This document shows positions 59,542-64,000 of a DNA stretch of 64,000 bases, piece by piece. This DNA comes from Halichondria panicea (lineage: Eukaryota > Porifera > Demospongiae > Suberitida > Halichondriidae), in the NCBI RefSeq assembly GCF_963675165.1, contig NC_087386.1:2420169-2484168 (forward strand), written 5' to 3'. Under the pieces are notes generated by a model that worked only from the letters and a program-made list of their open reading frames with translations, was not told the DNA's origin and did no database searches. A program made the translations under genes and the position numbers. How positions within the stretch are numbered: position 1 is the first letter of the stretch; every line of letters starts with the position of its first letter.

Positions 59542-62500
59542 CTAGCCATTAAGCTCATCTGTTCTAGCTTCAGCTGCAACTTGCTTAAGTAAGGCTCCCA
59601 TAGATTTCTCTGTCTTCATAATGTATGATGCTACGTATACACTACACAAGCATAGGCATTGAGCACATATACTGAATGTCCATATTGGCTTGCCAAGCTA
59701 ACATTACAGAGGGGTTGTAGTTGTTGACATTCTGCTCGCTGGGTGTACGCTTCAACAGCACAACTGTACCACTGTTTGTAACTTCCAATGCTTGTAAATA
59801 CTCGTCTTTTACAACGTTAGCCTGACTAAGCACATCATCAAGTGTTGCATTAGCAGCACAATTTGGTAACACTTTACGTACTTTAGTTAATACCGTTTGA
59901 GCTTGTTTAACGTGCTCTAGATCAGGGGAGCTCTCTGCAATAACTGTGTTAGCACTGGGAGGGTGTGGGAAGCGAAATCTACACGACTTGTGTCGCTTAC
60001 AGTAGCTAGAATGTCTGTGTTGCTGTACTGCCAGAACTTGTTGTTTCAGTTTACTACACTCGTCTCCTGGGATTGCACAAGTAACGTACTGATCAATAAA
60101 TGCACATATGTCAGTGTTACTGGCGACACCATACAGGGGAGCATCTTTAACCCAAAGCACACAATGAGCATGTGGTGAACCCCTAGATTGAAACTCAATT
60201 CTAATAGCATGATCAACTATTTCACCGAGGGGCTTAGCTTTACTTTTGATAACATCTTGAAAGAATGTCGTCAATCTGTAATGGAAATGCCTAGCTGCTG
60301 TTACAGGATTGCACCTCAACCATTTGCTTTTGTCCTCGAATGACATTGCTTCAATTTGTGCATCTGTAAAGTGGTGACCGTACTGCCTACCGATAATCTG
60401 AATAATGTCTGGCCATTTCATGTCTGCTGCCGACAATGTAAAGAATCACGTGGGAGTACCCAGCTGTCTTATCATTGCTAGCAAATCATAAAATGTCCGC
60501 TGGTAATACGGGGGCGAACCTCTAACATTTTTGAGAAATCTGTATGCTTTGTCGGTACGTACGTGTAGACTTAGGAATGCTGAGTCTCGCACCTGTGAGG
60601 CTGTAAACGATCTAGCTGGTTTCTGTCTCCATGCAAAATTGTTGCCATCGTCCAGCACCTGTTTACACTCAACAATGTACTGGGCTACAAACAAGTAGTC
60701 TAAATCTCGAGAAAATCTCCCGTCAATGTCTAACAACCGTGCATTGAAATACTTTCTGTACGTTAGTTTTCTAGGCCTTTGCTTGCTAAAACCACCAGTA
60801 CCAAAGCAAAATTTGTCAGGGTTACACATTAACTCAAACTGTGGGTCAGACATAATAAACAGTGGTTTCTGGCCTTCAGCTGGTGCTACACTCACTATCT
60901 GTTCAGGGTTCTCAAGTGATAGAATGCTAGCATGTGTGCCACCGGTAATTTCTAATGTATGTTGATCGCCTTCTGCTATTGTTAAATCATCAATCTCTAT
61001 GTCTCCATTACAGTCGTTTGTACTGGAATCAGTGGCACAGGTACGACTAACAGTGGTTGGAAGTGTGGGAGTGCTAACAGATAGTGTAGGTACGGTTAGC
61101 TCGTCCAGGGCCACAAAAATGTTTTTCATAAGTAGACCAAGTTTAATTTCATGTTCACTAAATTCATGTAAAGTAGCGACACGTGTACCATCTGGATATG
61201 AATGAAACACTGTAAGTTTAAGATTAAATAGCTGGCACACAGCTGCTAATGTAATGGGGTCACCCCAAGCACCTTCACTTAACCTTGTCAAATACTGTTG
61301 CCAACGTAAGTCGTGCCGTACTACAGGGTCTGCAACTGACTCAATGTATGCATCCTCCTGATCAAAAGGTTCATTCGACTGGGGTACAAACTGGCTGTGG
61401 CCATGGTCAGCACCATGTTCGTCCAAATAACGTACACACATTTGCCTTAGGGTACTGCCATATAAATTCTGAACCAAAGATTTCAGCTGATATGCAAAAG
61501 AATTGAACATACAGTTACCATCCCTAGGAACATCATGTACTGTTAGACCATGTTGTTGCACCAATTCTTCTAACACTTCAGCACATACTGACACAGGATC
61601 ATTACTGTTAGTACCAAATTGGACGTTAGTACATTGATTGCCATCGACTACCATAGGTTGGGGGTCACTCATGTGATCTACTTCACTGTCACGCCTAATA
61701 GTTGCACAGGCAAGACTAGAGTTGGTCAATGTTGGGGTGGTAACAGGTATTGTAGGTGCATCTAAACCGACGAAATGATACTGCATGATAAGCCCTATGT
61801 TGACCTCATGTTCACCGCAAGGATTTACAGTGACAACATTTGTACCACTTCGATTGAGAGTGAACGTGTTAATTTTCAAACTAAATAGATTGGCAATTGC
61901 CGTCAAAGCAATGTGATCACCCCAAGCACCGTCACTCAATCTGCGCAGATATTTACCCCAGCGCAAGAGTCGCTGCTCCTCTGGGTCTGCAAGCGAGGCA
62001 ATGTGTGAGTCTTCCTCGTCTAAGGGTTCGTTGTCAGCATTGTAACCAGCATTGTAACCATCATTGCTGTCTACTGACTGATGTACAAAATGGCTATATC
62101 GGTCACCGTTGTCGGTCAAATAATCTACAGACATTTCTCTTAGGGTACTGGCGTTGACGTCATGCCCGAGATGTTGAAACTGATATGAAACTGAGCTGAA
62201 CATGCAGTTGCCATCACCTGGCACATCGTGTATCACTAAGCCGTGTTCACCTACAAATTGACCTAATAGCTGAGAATGCACTGATATGGAATCCCCGCTG
62301 CTAGCCGTATGGGAAATGTCAGCGCTAGTGGTAGGAAGGTCTAAAGCAATACTACTATTGGCATCAAGTTTGGTGGGCTCAGGCTCATTGGTGTGACTAT
62401 CATGCATAGGCTCGTCTTGCTCTAGCATGCTCATTACCAGCTCCTGGTCATCTGCTATTGCATTTGTCACCCAATCATCACAAATGTTAATGTGTGCATA

Positions 62501-64000
62501 CAATGAATTGTTAGCTTTCAGCCATATCAGAGCATTACTCAATCTTTCTGGTGATACATAGTCGTACAGATAATGTCCTTTGTAGGACAATTTACGCTTT
62601 AGTTTTAGTGGAACTAGCTGACACTCTGAAGGTAACCTTGGAAGGATATCGCACACGGTGTCTACTTTTGATGGTACATTTACAGCTGGGCCGTGTATAC
62701 ACTTTTGCTTTCCAGTTGGGAGTGCTACCATCTTCATAAATGGTACACGCAATGCAATTAACCTACGTTCTAGTGCATTCAAACACTTCAACTCATGAGG
62801 CTCACTGTCTAGTTCCATACCATTGATTTTAGCTTGAGCAGGCATGACACCTCTGGTAATTGAACCATCACATGTTTTACACACCCACTGGTTCCCATCG
62901 ATTTTACTGAAGTGTGCATGCTTAGAAAGCTTTTCGAGTAGGTCGGGGTCAGCTTTAGTGTACTTACAAGGCTTGAAACGCACTACAGTATGCCTATACA
63001 ACATTCTGTGGCAGCTAGTACAGACAAAATCAGGACCAGTTCTCACCTTTGTGAGAAACTTATCAATTACAACATCAATTGTTTTTGTACAATGTCTGAT
63101 AGTAGACATTGTACGTCTATTTTTTGTTTTCCGCTCAACAATTTCTTGCTGAGTTTCGTTACTCCTCTTACGAGATGTAGATTGCTTATTAGCATTTTTA
63201 CGTACAGCAATCTGAGGCTCTGTCTCCATAGCTCTAGCTTGAGACGTGTGTGCAGTGTTCTTAGTTCTACGTACAGCAGTCTGAGCCTCTGTCTCCATAG
63301 CTCTAGCTTGAGACGTGTGTGCAGTGTTCTTAGTTCTACGTACAGCAGTCTGAGCCTCTGTCTCCATAGCTCTAGCTTGAGACGTGTGTGCAGTGTTCTT
63401 AGTTCTACGTACAGCAGTCTGAGCCTCTGTCTCCATAGCTCTAGCTTGAGACGTGTGTGCAGTGTTCTTAGTTCTACGTACAAGAGTCTGAGGCTCTGTC
63501 TCCTTAGCTCTAGCTTGAGACGTGTGTGCAGTGTTCTTAGTTCTACGTACAAGAATCTGAGGCTCTGTCTCCTTAGCTCTAGCTTGAGACATGTGTGCAG
63601 TGTTCTTAGTTCTACGTACAAGAGTCTAAGGCTCTGTCTCCTTAGCTCTAGCTTGAGACGTGTGTGCAGTGTTCTTAGTTCTACGTACAAGAATCTGAGG
63701 CTCTGTCTCCTTAGCTCTAGCTTGAGACATGTGTGCAGTGTTCTTAGTTCTACGTACAAGAGTCTGAGGCTCTGTCTCCTTAGCTCTAGCTTGAGACGTG
63801 TGTGCAGCGTCCTTAGTTCTACGTACATCAGTCTGAGGCTCTGTCTCCATAGCTCTAGCTTGAGACGTGTGTGCAGTGTTCTTAGTTCTACGTACATCAG
63901 TCTGAGGCTCCGTCTCATTAGCCCTAGCTCGAGACATGGATCGGGTATTATAACATTTACGCACAACAGCCTGACCCTTAGTTTCACTAGCTCTAGCTAG
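59542..64000 (-). pseudogene. Helitron Rep-type protein with N-terminal repeats, DUF6570-like region and two OTU domains; runs off right edge
   Basis: One minus-strand frame covers 63964-59642, interrupted by TAG (63626-63628, Gln codon in sister repeats) and TGA (60446-60448, where the family usually has Trp in TPTWF-type motifs). Frame breaks near 59,640-59,610 are followed by VASYIMKTEKSMGALLKQ to a stop at 59,542. Order: 23-residue repeats; Cys-rich DUF6570-like part (CTSCHRMLYRH; QWVCKTCDG); OTU 1 (DVPGDGNCMFSS ... YHFVGLD); OTU 2 (DVPRDGNCMFNS); Helitron-like N domain with the HUH-type RGSPHAHCVLW. The Pif1-type helicase is missing, so this is a truncated rolling-circle transposon. OTU domains in Helitrons are known from animals. 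Confidence 0.8.
63190..63960. repeat. 69-bp coding tandem repeat in Helitron N-terminus
   Basis: About eleven 69-bp units encode a 23-residue basic repeat with core VRRTKNTAHTSQARA on the minus strand. Units near 63,230-63,440 are almost identical, which points to recent amplification; outer units vary (METEAQTA, KETEPQTL, KETEPQIL). The plus strand is also open across them, as expected from the repeat period being a multiple of 3. Confidence 0.85.

Noticed and set aside
60446-60448. In-frame TGA in the Helitron considered as selenocysteine or readthrough
   Set aside because: The family normally has Trp here (TGG), a second stop lies in the repeats and the 3' end is frame-broken, so this is ordinary decay.
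63067-63987. Second minus-strand ORF over the same repeat (LRRQSLRLLYVELRTLHTRL)
   Set aside because: Another frame of the same 69-bp array. The frame joined to the DUF6570/OTU/Helitron domains is the real one.
62990-64000. Plus-strand ORF of 336 codons with repeated SLRLCLLSSSLRRVCSVLSS
   Set aside because: It is the complement of the 69-bp coding repeat of the Helitron protein. Because the repeat is a multiple of 3, both strands stay open. It has no family resemblance.

Overview
The window looks like animal nuclear DNA, most likely from a demosponge related to Amphimedon. This is inferred from several points: compact multi-exon genes with short GT-AG introns; genes for metazoan ER and Golgi proteins (EDEM3-like mannosidase, SEC22, polyprenol reductase, stomatin-like protein 2, xanthine dehydrogenase); a GTPase/death-domain gene family of the type expanded in sponges; and dense small DNA transposons, (CA)n tracts and fold-back elements. 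I saw no rRNA or tRNA genes, bacterial operons or CRISPR arrays.

Layout. Bases 1-32,510 are a tandem segmental duplication. Each unit carries, in order, a P-loop GTPase/death-domain gene (+), an EDEM3-like gene (+), a polyprenol-reductase (SRD5A3-like) fragment (-) and a SEC22 longin fragment (-). SEC22 shares a ~212 bp divergent promoter with the next P-loop gene. Copy 1 spans 1-18,298 and copy 2 spans 18,299-32,510. Copy 2 has lost the 5' half of EDEM3 and its PA domain. Bases 32,511-36,955 are unique: a STOML2 gene lacking its 5' end and an XDH gene lacking its 3' end, both cut at the edges of the duplication. A third partial copy (EDEM3 and SRD5A3 only) spans 36,955-42,920. Bases 43,100-48,182 are back-to-back inverted-repeat elements. 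The right part holds a single-exon ORF with nuclease-like and kinase-like halves (Crinkler type), a decayed piggyBac transposase, a decayed zinc-finger family gene, a hAT-like element, a ~180 bp satellite, and a decayed Helitron with two OTU domains that runs off the right edge.

How the genes relate. EDEM3, SRD5A3 (dolichol supply) and SEC22 (ER-Golgi SNARE) all act in the ER/secretory pathway. However, every copy here carries truncations or apparent frameshifts, so intact versions may lie elsewhere or some breaks may be assembly errors. The two P-loop/death-domain genes are the only long, clean, multi-exon reading frames in the duplication. Their N-termini appear to be assembled from a series of phase-0 micro-exons of only 3 or 12 nt, followed by a coiled coil. 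Between paralogs, nearly all differences in these N-terminal exons change the amino acid, while the surrounding introns are almost identical. This pattern, expected of a diversifying recognition segment, is the most interesting signal in the window.
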